Origin: Hyphomicrobiaceae bacterium | Lineage (GTDB): Bacteria > Pseudomonadota > Alphaproteobacteria > Rhizobiales > Hyphomicrobiaceae | Assembly (NCBI GenBank): GCA_020638035.1 | Contig: JACKJI010000004.1 | Coordinates: 62,001-126,000, forward strand | DNA length: 64,000 nucleotides | Direction: 5' to 3' | Part shown: positions 17,564 to 24,889 of the stretch, piece after piece | How positions within the stretch are numbered: position 1 is the first letter of the stretch | Layout: every line of letters starts with the position of its first letter | Translations under genes and position numbers: made by a program | The notes under the pieces: generated by a model | What the model was told of the DNA's origin: nothing | Seen by the model: only the letters and a program-made list of their open reading frames with translations | The model's database searches: none

Positions 17564-18394
17564 GTGATCGACAGGGGGGGAAGCCGAGGTCTGAGGGTGC
17601 TGGCGGTCGCCAATCAAAAGGGCGGTGTCGGCAAAACGACGACGACGATCAATCTGGGTACCGCTTTGGCCGCAATCGGCGAGCGGGTGCTGGTGATGGA
17701 TCTCGATCCGCAGGGGAATGCGTCGACCGGGCTCGGAATCGGTCCGGCCGAACGTCGCCGGACGGCATATGACGTGCTGGCCGGACAGTCGACACTGGCG
17801 GAGGCCGTGTTGCCGACCGCGGTCCCGGGCCTTTATGTCGTCCCGGCGAATTCCGATCTCGTCGGTCTCGAGAGCGACCTGATGGATGACCAGAACCGCG
17901 CTTTTCGGCTGCGCGATAGTCTGAGGCATCTCGAGGCAGCGGCACGATCCTGGGCGGAGGAGCAGCGGTTCAACTACATGCTGATCGATTGCCCGCCATC
18001 GCTCAATCTGCTGACGCTCAATGCGCTGACGGCGGCACATGCGGTACTGGTGCCGGTGCAGTGCGAGTTCTTTGCGCTGGAAGGTATCTCGCAGCTCAAG
18101 GAGACGATCGATCAGATTCGCGGTTCGCTCAATCCTGCGCTTGAGATCCAGGGCGTGGTTCTGACCATGCATGATGCGCGCACGCATCTGTCGCGCGAAG
18201 TCGCCGACAACGTACGCGCCTTTTTCGGATCGAAGGTCTACGAGACGGTGATCCCTCGGAACACGCGGGTGGCCGAGGCGCCGTCCTATGGCAAGCCGAT
18301 CCTTCTCTACGATTACGATTGCGCCGGTAGTCAGGCCTATATCCGGCTGGCGACTGAGATCATCGAACGGGAACGCCAGTTCAAGGCGGCATGA
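17564..18394 (+). CDS. parA: chromosome partitioning ATPase ParA
   Basis: 276 aa from a GTG at 17564, preceded by AAGGAGGG within the end of rsmG. The deviant Walker A KGGVGKTTTTINLG (about residues 16-29) with its signature first Lys, and the LIDCPPSLNLLTLNAL Walker B region, define the ParA/Soj class. ParA-ATP dimers bind DNA non-specifically and are released by ParB, driving origin segregation. parB follows 66 bases later, and parS sites lie just upstream. The N-terminus is short, so it is the chromosomal Soj type rather than plasmid RepA-like. Confidence 0.97.
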   Translation: MIDRGGSRGLRVLAVANQKGGVGKTTTTINLGTALAAIGERVLVMDLDPQGNASTGLGIGPAERRRTAYDVLAGQSTLAEAVLPTAVPGLYVVPANSDLVGLESDLMDDQNRAFRLRDSLRHLEAAARSWAEEQRFNYMLIDCPPSLNLLTLNALTAAHAVLVPVQCEFFALEGISQLKETIDQIRGSLNPALEIQGVVLTMHDARTHLSREVADNVRAFFGSKVYETVIPRNTRVAEAPSYGKPILLYDYDCAGSQAYIRLATEIIERERQFKAA

Positions 18395-18460
18395 TGGAAT
18401 TATCCATCAACAACAAGTTGTTATAATGAATGAGCGGATGAGCAAGGGGGCTCTGAACAC

Positions 18461-19348
18461 ATGACTGCACCATTGCCGAAGAGCCGTCTGGGTCGCGGAC
18501 TGGCATCGCTGATCGGTGAACCGACGATGGAGGGTTCGCGGTTGCCGCCCGAGGGTGAGCAGCGCATGATCGGAATCGCGCAGCTCAGGGGCGGGCGTTA
18601 CAATCCGCGCAAGGATTTCCGCGAGGACGAGTTGGCGGAACTTGCGGAATCGATCCGGCAAAAGGGTCTCGTTCAGCCGATCGTGGCGCGGCCCGATCCG
18701 GAGCAGATCGGATCATATGAGATCGTTGCGGGCGAGCGTCGCTGGCGTGCCGCGCAGAAGGCCGGGCTGCATCAGGTTCCGGTCATCATCCGCGAACTTG
18801 ACGATCGCGAGGTGCTGGAGCTGGCGATCATCGAGAACGTCCAGCGCGCAGATCTCAACGCGATCGAAGAGGCAGGTGGCTATCGGGAGCTTGTCGATCG
18901 GTTCCAGTACACCCAGGAGCAGCTTGCAGAGATCATCGGCAAGAGCCGCAGTCATGTCGCCAATACGCTGCGACTGCTGCGTCTGCCACAGAGCGTGCAG
19001 GGGATGGTGCAGTCGGGCCGGCTCGATGCGGGCCATGCACGGGCGCTGATCGGGCGGGACGACGCTGAAGCGTTCGCCTTGCGGATCATCGACGAGGATC
19101 TGACGGTCCGCGAGGTCGAGGCGCTGGTGCAGGAGAATATCGGCCCGGTCGGTGCGCCAGGCTCCAAGCGGAAAGTACGCGAGAAGGATGCCGACACCCG
19201 CGCTTTCGAGAAGGAGCTTGCCGATGCGCTCGGCCTCAAGGTCGAAATCAAGCGCGGCTCGGGCGAAAGCGGTAACCTGATCATCAAATACGGAAATTTC
19301 GATCAGCTCGACTACATCCGCATGCGATTGACGGGTATGAGCTCATAG
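18461..19348 (+). CDS. parB: chromosome partitioning protein ParB
   Basis: 295 aa. The first residues LGRGLASLIG form the conserved ParA-interacting peptide. The CTPase/ParB domain includes NPRKDFRE and the arginine patch GERRWRA. The helix-turn-helix, around EQLAEIIGKSRSHVANTLRL, reads parS. The C-terminal 50 residues are the dimerisation domain. A TATAAT at 18422-18427 in the parA-parB gap could be a separate -10 element, but no matching -35 was evident. Confidence 0.97.
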   Translation: MTAPLPKSRLGRGLASLIGEPTMEGSRLPPEGEQRMIGIAQLRGGRYNPRKDFREDELAELAESIRQKGLVQPIVARPDPEQIGSYEIVAGERRWRAAQKAGLHQVPVIIRELDDREVLELAIIENVQRADLNAIEEAGGYRELVDRFQYTQEQLAEIIGKSRSHVANTLRLLRLPQSVQGMVQSGRLDAGHARALIGRDDAEAFALRIIDEDLTVREVEALVQENIGPVGAPGSKRKVREKDADTRAFEKELADALGLKVEIKRGSGESGNLIIKYGNFDQLDYIRMRLTGMSS

Positions 19349-19443
19349 GGCGTCAGGAGACACTGGCCTCGCCGATCTTTCGAATGGTGGTTGCTCGTGC
19401 AACATAAAGTGCCTTCGAGCGTTTTGGCGCGGAGGGAGCTGGA

Positions 19444-19475
19444 ACGGCCCGGATCCATCCGGGCCGTTTTTCTTT
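19444..19475 (+). terminator. intrinsic terminator after parB
   Basis: A ten-base stem (ACGGCCCGGA, 19444-19453, with 19458-19467) closes a TCCA loop and is followed by TTTTTCTTT. It ends the mnmE-parB transcription unit and insulates hisE. Confidence 0.88.
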
Positions 19476-19580
19476 CGCGGATCGGGAGGCAATGCTTGAC
19501 GGATGTGCAGTCGCTTGCTGCATTGCCTGAAAACGGAAAGTCGCCCATTCGTGTGGGACGATTGCTTCGAGCGGAGCTGT

Positions 19581-19901
19581 ATGATGAGCGGGAACGTGCT
19601 GGCGGACTTGGCGGAGACGATCCGCGCCAGGCGCAATGCCTCTGGTGACGTTTCCTACACCCGTCAGTTGCTCGACCATGGCGTCGAGAAATGTGCCAAG
19701 AAGTTCGGTGAGGAAGCGGTCGAAGCAGTCATTGCGGCGATGGCGCAGAGCGACGAGCGGCTGTGCAGTGAGTCCGCCGATGTGATCTATCATCTGCTGG
19801 TCCTACTCGAAGCGCGTAATATCGAATTTTCGGACGTTCTCAAGGTGCTGGAAAAGCGCCAGGGGCAGTCGGGCCTCGAGGAGAAAGCGAGGCGTAGCTG
19901 A
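19581..19901 (+). CDS. hisE: phosphoribosyl-ATP pyrophosphatase
   Basis: 106 aa from the ATG at 19581 (a second ATG follows at once), with GGAG eight bases upstream. MazG-like PRA-PH fold: KCAKKFGEEAVEAVIAA carries the metal-binding Glu residues and SADVIYHLLVLL the second set. It converts phosphoribosyl-ATP to phosphoribosyl-AMP, step two of histidine synthesis. It sits with coaA, as in many Hyphomicrobiales, but apart from the rest of the his genes in this window. Its stop overlaps the coaA start by one base. Confidence 0.92.
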   Translation: MMSGNVLADLAETIRARRNASGDVSYTRQLLDHGVEKCAKKFGEEAVEAVIAAMAQSDERLCSESADVIYHLLVLLEARNIEFSDVLKVLEKRQGQSGLEEKARRS

Positions 19902-20902
19902 TGAACGAGATTCTGGAGCGGCTGGCGGCGCTGACGCCAGGGGCTCCGCAACCAGTCAATTCAGATCTTCAGTTTTCGCCTTACCGGCAGTTCAGCCGCG
20001 AAGAGTGGGCGCGCTTGAGGGCGGATACGCCGATGACGCTCTCGTCGCGCGAGCTGGAGCAGCTGTCCGGCCTGATCGAGGAGTTGTCGATCGAGGAGGT
20101 GGAGAAGATCTATCTGCCGTTGTCACGCTTGCTCAATCTGTATGTCGCGGCATCGCAGGAACTGCACGCAGTGACGTCCAAGTTTCTCGGTCGTCGGGAG
20201 GGCAAGGTGCCGTTCATTCTCGGTGTGGCCGGGTCGGTCGCAGTCGGGAAGAGTACTACGGCGCGCGTGCTGAAGGCCCTGCTGGCGCGCTGGCCGGACC
20301 ACCCCCGCGTCGATCTCATAACTACCGACGGCTTTCTGCGTTCGAATGCAGATCTGGAGCGGTTGGGGCTAATGGATCGCAAAGGATTTCCGGAAAGCTT
20401 CGATATTGCAAAACTCCTGAACTTCCTTGCGGACGTGAAATCGGGTGTGCGGGAGGCGGAAGCGCCCGTCTATTCGCATTTTCATTATGACATCATTTCC
20501 GGACAGCGAATCCGCGTTGAATGTCCCGATATCCTGATCGTGGAAGGGCTCAATGTATTGCAGCCCGCACGTCTGCCGATCGATGGCGAGGCTATCCCGT
20601 TCGTTTCGGATTTCTTTGATTTCTCGATCTATATCGATGCTGATCCCGAACTCATTCAGAGGTGGTATGTAACGCGATTCATGCGGCTCAGGACGACGGC
20701 GTTTCGAGATCCCGCCGCCTATTTCCACCGCTACTCGAAGCTCACAACCCAGGAAGCCGAGGAGCGCGCGTTGACGATCTGGCGATCTATCAATTTGAAG
20801 AATCTTCACGAGAACATCCTGCCGACGCGGCAGCGGGCAAGCCTGATCCTGCGCAAGGATGCCGATCATTCCGTCGAGCAGGTTTCACTAAGACGGATAT
20901 AA
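19901..20902 (+). CDS. coaA: pantothenate kinase (type I)
   Basis: 333 aa. P-loop GVAGSVAVGKSTTARVL near residue 107 is the type I (prokaryotic, CoaA) Walker A. FSPYRQFSREEW near the N-terminus and DGFLRSNADLERLGLMDRKG are CoaA blocks, and VEGLNVLQ precedes the substrate site. The enzyme phosphorylates pantothenate, the committed and CoA-feedback-inhibited step of coenzyme A synthesis. It overlaps hisE by one base, indicating a two-gene operon. Confidence 0.96.
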   Translation: MNEILERLAALTPGAPQPVNSDLQFSPYRQFSREEWARLRADTPMTLSSRELEQLSGLIEELSIEEVEKIYLPLSRLLNLYVAASQELHAVTSKFLGRREGKVPFILGVAGSVAVGKSTTARVLKALLARWPDHPRVDLITTDGFLRSNADLERLGLMDRKGFPESFDIAKLLNFLADVKSGVREAEAPVYSHFHYDIISGQRIRVECPDILIVEGLNVLQPARLPIDGEAIPFVSDFFDFSIYIDADPELIQRWYVTRFMRLRTTAFRDPAAYFHRYSKLTTQEAEERALTIWRSINLKNLHENILPTRQRASLILRKDADHSVEQVSLRRI

Positions 20903-20960
20903 GACGCGTCGTTTGGGCGATAGGCGCCTGCCTACGCAAAATTCAACTCGACGCCGACAA

Positions 20961-20990
20961 GAAAAAAGGGCCGCCCGGGGTCGGCGGCCC
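20961..20990 (-). terminator. intrinsic terminator for the leftward hypothetical gene
   Basis: An eight-base stem (GGGCCGCC, 20968-20975, with 20983-20990) is followed on the minus strand by CTTTTTTC. It lies 43 bases past the stop of the hypothetical gene at 21033-21809, and might also stop read-through from coaA. Confidence 0.8.
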
Positions 20991-21032
20991 TGTGAAGATG
21001 TCTCTTAAGCGGAGAGGTGATTTAGGAGACGA

Positions 21033-21809
21033 TCAAGTTGCGGTCTTGGTAGAGAGCGGGAACAGCGGCACGAGGCCGGCAGCCCACTCTGAAAGGGCGA
21101 TCTGCTGGCGCAGCGCCAAGGACATGTACGGCGACCGTATGAACTCATTGGCCAAGGTCGTGTGTGCGGCCATCAAAGTGCTCGTTGCTATGACGCTTGC
21201 ACTTAACATCGTGGTGAAAAATTGCGTGGCGACAGGTGTTAGCGTGCAGGAGGCCGGGGCACGCTCGCCATCTTCGTCAGATGGGGGCGTGGACGGCCGC
21301 GCGGGAGCAGTTGCGCGCTGAGAGCCGTTACGGGCCGGTGGCGCCGGTTGCGGATCGCTAACCGCTGCGACGCGCAGCTTGCCGCTGGGCTTTGTTGCCG
21401 GAATTGCTCGAGGTCGCTCCGAAGCGCGACGTGCCTCACCCGCTTCGGCCAGCGGGAGCGCTGCGAGCGGACGCAGCCGATCTGTTGAGGTGCGGGGCCG
21501 CAAACGCCCTTTCGGCGCAGACTTTTTGACCGGCGAGTCAGGGCCAGCTTCGGCGGAGCCGACGGGCTTTGCGGCATCGATGCCGGCGGCAGTGTCCTGA
21601 AGTTCCTGCATCAGTTCGGTGCGCACGACATTGAACTTGTCGCGCAGCCTACGGATGACCGAGGGGTCAGATACGCCGATGGCGCGGATCGCGGTGGTGG
21701 GCTTGAGGTCAGGGTTCGAAGCGATCAGCCGGGCTATTGCGCCCAGTTGCTGGCGATCGTCGATCCCACTGCCTTTCGGCCGGCCGCGGGAGGGCCTCGT
21801 CTCGGACAT
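21033..21809 (-). CDS. hypothetical protein with AT-hook-like motif
   Basis: 258 aa; I do not recognise the family. Three parts are visible. Residues 5-13, PSRGRPKGS, resemble an AT-hook (core RGRP). Residues about 18-70 are helical and look like a helix-turn-helix (LKPTTAIRAIGVSDPSVIRR). Residues 75-190 are low-complexity, rich in Pro, Ala and Arg. The last 65 residues are conserved-looking and hydrophobic, with FFTTMLSASVIATSTLMAAH. It could be a DNA-binding protein with a membrane- or granule-associated tail. It is monocistronic, with its own terminator, convergent with coaA. Confidence 0.55.
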   Translation of the reverse strand: MSETRPSRGRPKGSGIDDRQQLGAIARLIASNPDLKPTTAIRAIGVSDPSVIRRLRDKFNVVRTELMQELQDTAAGIDAAKPVGSAEAGPDSPVKKSAPKGRLRPRTSTDRLRPLAALPLAEAGEARRASERPRAIPATKPSGKLRVAAVSDPQPAPPARNGSQRATAPARPSTPPSDEDGERAPASCTLTPVATQFFTTMLSASVIATSTLMAAHTTLANEFIRSPYMSLALRQQIALSEWAAGLVPLFPLSTKTAT

Positions 21810-21956
21810 ACGAAATACCTTCAGTCAATCGAATCGTCTTGATCTTCATTGTCGGAAAGTCGCCCCCGATTCCAAGGAAAAAAATTCGGCGGTAATTAGA
21901 AAAGGCCGATCGGTATATGCATCTGTGGCCTTGATACATCGAAATGCATTTCAGGA

Positions 21957-22003
21957 ATTAAAAGAATAGGCGGCGAAATTCCGGAAATCGAATTTCGCCG
22001 CCT
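21957..22003 (-). terminator. intrinsic terminator after adenosine kinase gene
   Basis: A perfect 13-base stem (AGGCGGCGAAATT, 21968-21980, with 21991-22003) with a ten-base loop is followed on the minus strand by ATTCTTTTAATT. It lies 30 bases past the stop of the kinase gene. Confidence 0.85.
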
Positions 22004-22032
22004 CGTGGTTTCAGCAAGGAATTGGAGCCGGA

Positions 22033-23031
22033 TCAGGACAGCAATCCACGTGCTCTGGCCAGCTGATGCAGGGGCGTATTGGGCCGGGCACCCATGTGTG
22101 TGATGACCTCGGCGGCGGCGAGGCTGCCGAGCTTTCCGGCGGTTTCGAGTCCCAGGCCGGCGCTAAGTCCGTAAAGGAAGCCGGCAGCATAAAGATCTCC
22201 AGCGCCCGTGGAATCTACGACCTTCTCAACGGCTTCAACCGGGATTTCGAGGCGCCGGCCCTCCGACAGGATAACGGATCCCTTGGCGCTTCGGGTCAGC
22301 GCCGCAAGCGAGGTGTCGCGGGCAGCATTGGCGGCGGCAATTTCGAAATCCGCTGTTTCGTAAAGCGATATAATTTCGCTCTCGTTGGCGAAAAGGATGT
22401 CAACGCCATTGCGAATGAGATCGATGAACTCGGCGCGATGACGATCGACGCAGAAGGAATCGGACAGGCTCAATGCAACACGCCGGCCGGCGCTTTTGGC
22501 AATTCTCACGGCTTCGCGGAACGCGGCTTTTGCATCATCGCGGTCGAACAAATAGCCTTCGAGATAAACGATGGCGCTGGAGCGGATCACCGCCGCATCG
22601 ATTTCTCCGCCGTCGAGGTCTGTCGATATACCGAGAAACGTGTTCATGGTGCGCTCGCCATCGGGCGTGACGAGGATGAGGGAGCGCGAGGTCGGTGCTT
22701 TGCCGGCAACGGGAGGGGTGGAAAAGGCGACGGCGGCGGCCTCGATATCGTGGGCGAAGATGCGACCAAACTCGTCGTCCGCGACCTTGCCGATGAAGGC
22801 AGCGCGGCCGCCGAGCGAGGCGATGCCGACGAGGGTGTTGGCCGCCGAGCCGCCAGAGATTTCGACGGCGGGGCCCATGGCGCCGTAAAGGGTCGAGATG
22901 GTCGCGTCATCGACGAGACGCATATGGCCTTTGGGGGCTCCATGCTCGGCCAGGAAGGCGTCGTCGCAGCGGCCGAGGATGTCGACGATAGCGTTGCCAA
23001 TGCCGACAACGTCGTGACGAATTTCGCTCAT
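22033..23031 (-). CDS. adenosine kinase (PfkB carbohydrate kinase family)
   Basis: 332 aa from the ATG at 23031; an in-frame extension of 85 codons lacks family character. PfkB fold: N-terminal VVGIGNAIVDILGRCDD, the glycine-rich GGSAANTLVGIASLGG (signature 1 region), and DSTGAGDLYAAGFLYGL (signature 2, catalytic Asp in GAGD). The sequence resembles the alphaproteobacterial group annotated as adenosine kinase, which salvages adenosine to AMP. Substrate cannot be proved by eye. It lies just downstream of holA on the same strand with a 52-base gap. Confidence 0.85.
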   Translation of the reverse strand: MSEIRHDVVGIGNAIVDILGRCDDAFLAEHGAPKGHMRLVDDATISTLYGAMGPAVEISGGSAANTLVGIASLGGRAAFIGKVADDEFGRIFAHDIEAAAVAFSTPPVAGKAPTSRSLILVTPDGERTMNTFLGISTDLDGGEIDAAVIRSSAIVYLEGYLFDRDDAKAAFREAVRIAKSAGRRVALSLSDSFCVDRHRAEFIDLIRNGVDILFANESEIISLYETADFEIAAANAARDTSLAALTRSAKGSVILSEGRRLEIPVEAVEKVVDSTGAGDLYAAGFLYGLSAGLGLETAGKLGSLAAAEVITHMGARPNTPLHQLARARGLLS

Positions 23032-23083
23032 GAGGTTTTTCCTTTCCTCTTGGTTTGCATTGCGGCGTTCGTGATTTGCCGCT

Positions 23084-24103
23084 TCAGCTCTTGCGGGAAG
23101 CGAGCGAGAGCAGCAGGCGCTCGGCGATCGAGTCCTCGATGGCGCTATTGAGGCGGGCGGTCTTGAGGGCTTCAGCGCTGGCTGCCAGCGCCCGGTCGAG
23201 GGCTGCGTGGGACCAGCGGCGGCATTGCTCGGCAAATGCGTCGCGCTGCTTGAAATGCAGCGGCGGGCGGAGCTGGCGGAGTGCATCGGCGAGCGGCGTG
23301 CCGCGATCGAGATCAGCGCGGACGCGGTGCAACTTATGCAAGTGGCGTTCGACAGCGAGGATCACCATCTGCGGGTTTTCGCCAGCGGTCAGCGCGCGTG
23401 CGAATTCGTTGACGGCGTCGGCGGCCCTGCCGGATGCCGCAGCATTGACGATGCGATCGATGGCGAGTTCGGAGGCGTCGCCGACAATGGCATCGACATC
23501 ATCGATCTCGATGCGTGGCTTGTCGACGGCATAGAGGACGAGCTTATCGATCTCGGCGCGGGATAGTGCGCGGTCGGCGCCAAGCCTGGAGACGAGCAGG
23601 TCGCGCGCTTCGGGCGTAATATTGATGCCTGCTGTCTGCACGACTTCACGGACGAGTGCATCAAGGTCGCGCCCCTCGTCGCCATAGCAGGCGACGGCGG
23701 CGGCACGAGGGGATTTTTCAAACGTTGTACGGAGCGCGTCAGACGTTTTCAGGTTGCCTGCCTCGACGATCAGAACGCCGGCGAGATCGTCGGATTCGAC
23801 AAGGTCCTTGAGGACTGCGGCATTGATGATGCGGCCCGTCGTGACGCGTACGATCTTTTGGCCTCCGAACATCGGAATGGTGCGCAGCTCGACGCCGAGG
23901 CGGTCACGGTCGCCATCGAGATCGGCATCATCGAGCCGGATGATTTCGCCAGGCGGGTTCGCAGCGGAGGCAAGGCGCTTGGCGGTCATCTGGGCGCGTT
24001 CACTGACGAGCCCCGGATCGGTGCCGAAGAAGAGAAACGCCGTCAACGACCTGTCCGGACTGGCGAGGAATTTCTCAGCGAGGTGGGCCTTGATGGCGAC
24101 CAT
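23084..24103 (-). CDS. holA: DNA polymerase III subunit delta
   Basis: 339 aa, normal length. N-terminal AFLFFGTDPGLVSERAQ is the degenerate P-loop region of the clamp-loader delta subunit. The middle has RIINAAVLKDLVE and the C-terminal collar domain includes HLHKLHRVRADLDRGTPLAD. Delta opens the beta clamp in the gamma complex. It follows lptE and leuS on the minus strand, the conserved leuS-lptE-holA order, though 204 bases separate it from lptE. Confidence 0.93.
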   Translation of the reverse strand: MVAIKAHLAEKFLASPDRSLTAFLFFGTDPGLVSERAQMTAKRLASAANPPGEIIRLDDADLDGDRDRLGVELRTIPMFGGQKIVRVTTGRIINAAVLKDLVESDDLAGVLIVEAGNLKTSDALRTTFEKSPRAAAVACYGDEGRDLDALVREVVQTAGINITPEARDLLVSRLGADRALSRAEIDKLVLYAVDKPRIEIDDVDAIVGDASELAIDRIVNAAASGRAADAVNEFARALTAGENPQMVILAVERHLHKLHRVRADLDRGTPLADALRQLRPPLHFKQRDAFAEQCRRWSHAALDRALAASAEALKTARLNSAIEDSIAERLLLSLASRKS

Positions 24104-24307
24104 TGGGCAGATCTGGTCCGTACGGGTCAGTGCGAGAAGGTGCGTGCGCCTGCCGGGCCGGCAGGCGCGGGGTTGGTCTTATCACGACCGTACCGCGACG
24201 GGCGAGTGAGGAGGGAACTACGAGTGCGAGGAGAAAAAACGGTCAGCCGGCCCGCGGTGCGCAGGGTTGCTCACAGGTGGCGAGGAAATGGGAGGAAAAA
24301 TCCCTTG

Positions 24308-24889
24308 TCAGACGGGCTGTGCCAAATAGGCGGCGACACGCGTCTTCAAGTCCCTGGCGATTGTCGTCGCGGCGCGATCCTCCGCATCGCGACGGGCGCG
24401 GACGTTGGAGAAGACGGAGGTGAAGCGCTCAAAGCCGGCCCGCGACACGCTCTTGCCCTGCATCACGACCTTCTTGTCGGACATGCGGATCAGGCGAAAA
24501 TCGGCGTCGAGGTTGTAGACCGAGCCTGAAGCGTCGCCGCTGATCTTCACCAGGGTCGATGTGACCGATTCACGGATTGCCACCTCAAGGCGGAAGGTAG
24601 CCGGTGCTGCGTGTCCGCCGCCGGTCGTCTGGAAGATGACTTCGTTGCGAATTTGCTGGCCGACGCGGCCAGGGATGGGCGCAATCTCGACCTGGGAGAG
24701 GGTCTCGCTGGCGTTGGCACCGCCAAGCGAGGCTGTGCCGTATAGCGGGCGGAAACCGGTGTCGCCGCAGCCAGCAATCAGGGAAGCGGCCGCGAGCGCG
24801 ACTGCGAACGTGCAAAAGCCGCGGATGCGGCTACGAGCAGCATCTGCCGGACGAGCAGCCCTGCGTTCACGCGCGTCAGCCCACGACAT
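24308..24889 (-). CDS. lptE: LPS-assembly lipoprotein LptE
   Basis: 193 aa. A signal peptide with lipobox LIAGC (Cys about residue 42) is preceded by an unusually long basic n-region. The mature part begins with GFRPLYG, the LptE family hallmark. LptE plugs the LptD barrel in the outer membrane and helps insert lipopolysaccharide. The gene start overlaps the end of leuS by 14 bases, so it is coupled to it. Holding leuS-lptE-holA together is common in alphaproteobacteria. Confidence 0.9.
   Translation of the reverse strand: MSWADARERRAARPADAARSRIRGFCTFAVALAAASLIAGCGDTGFRPLYGTASLGGANASETLSQVEIAPIPGRVGQQIRNEVIFQTTGGGHAAPATFRLEVAIRESVTSTLVKISGDASGSVYNLDADFRLIRMSDKKVVMQGKSVSRAGFERFTSVFSNVRARRDAEDRAATTIARDLKTRVAAYLAQPV

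Noticed and set aside
18399..18409. TTATCCATC, similar to a DnaA box, near the end of parA
   Set aside because: Two mismatches from consensus, isolated, and downstream of parA rather than in the origin gap.
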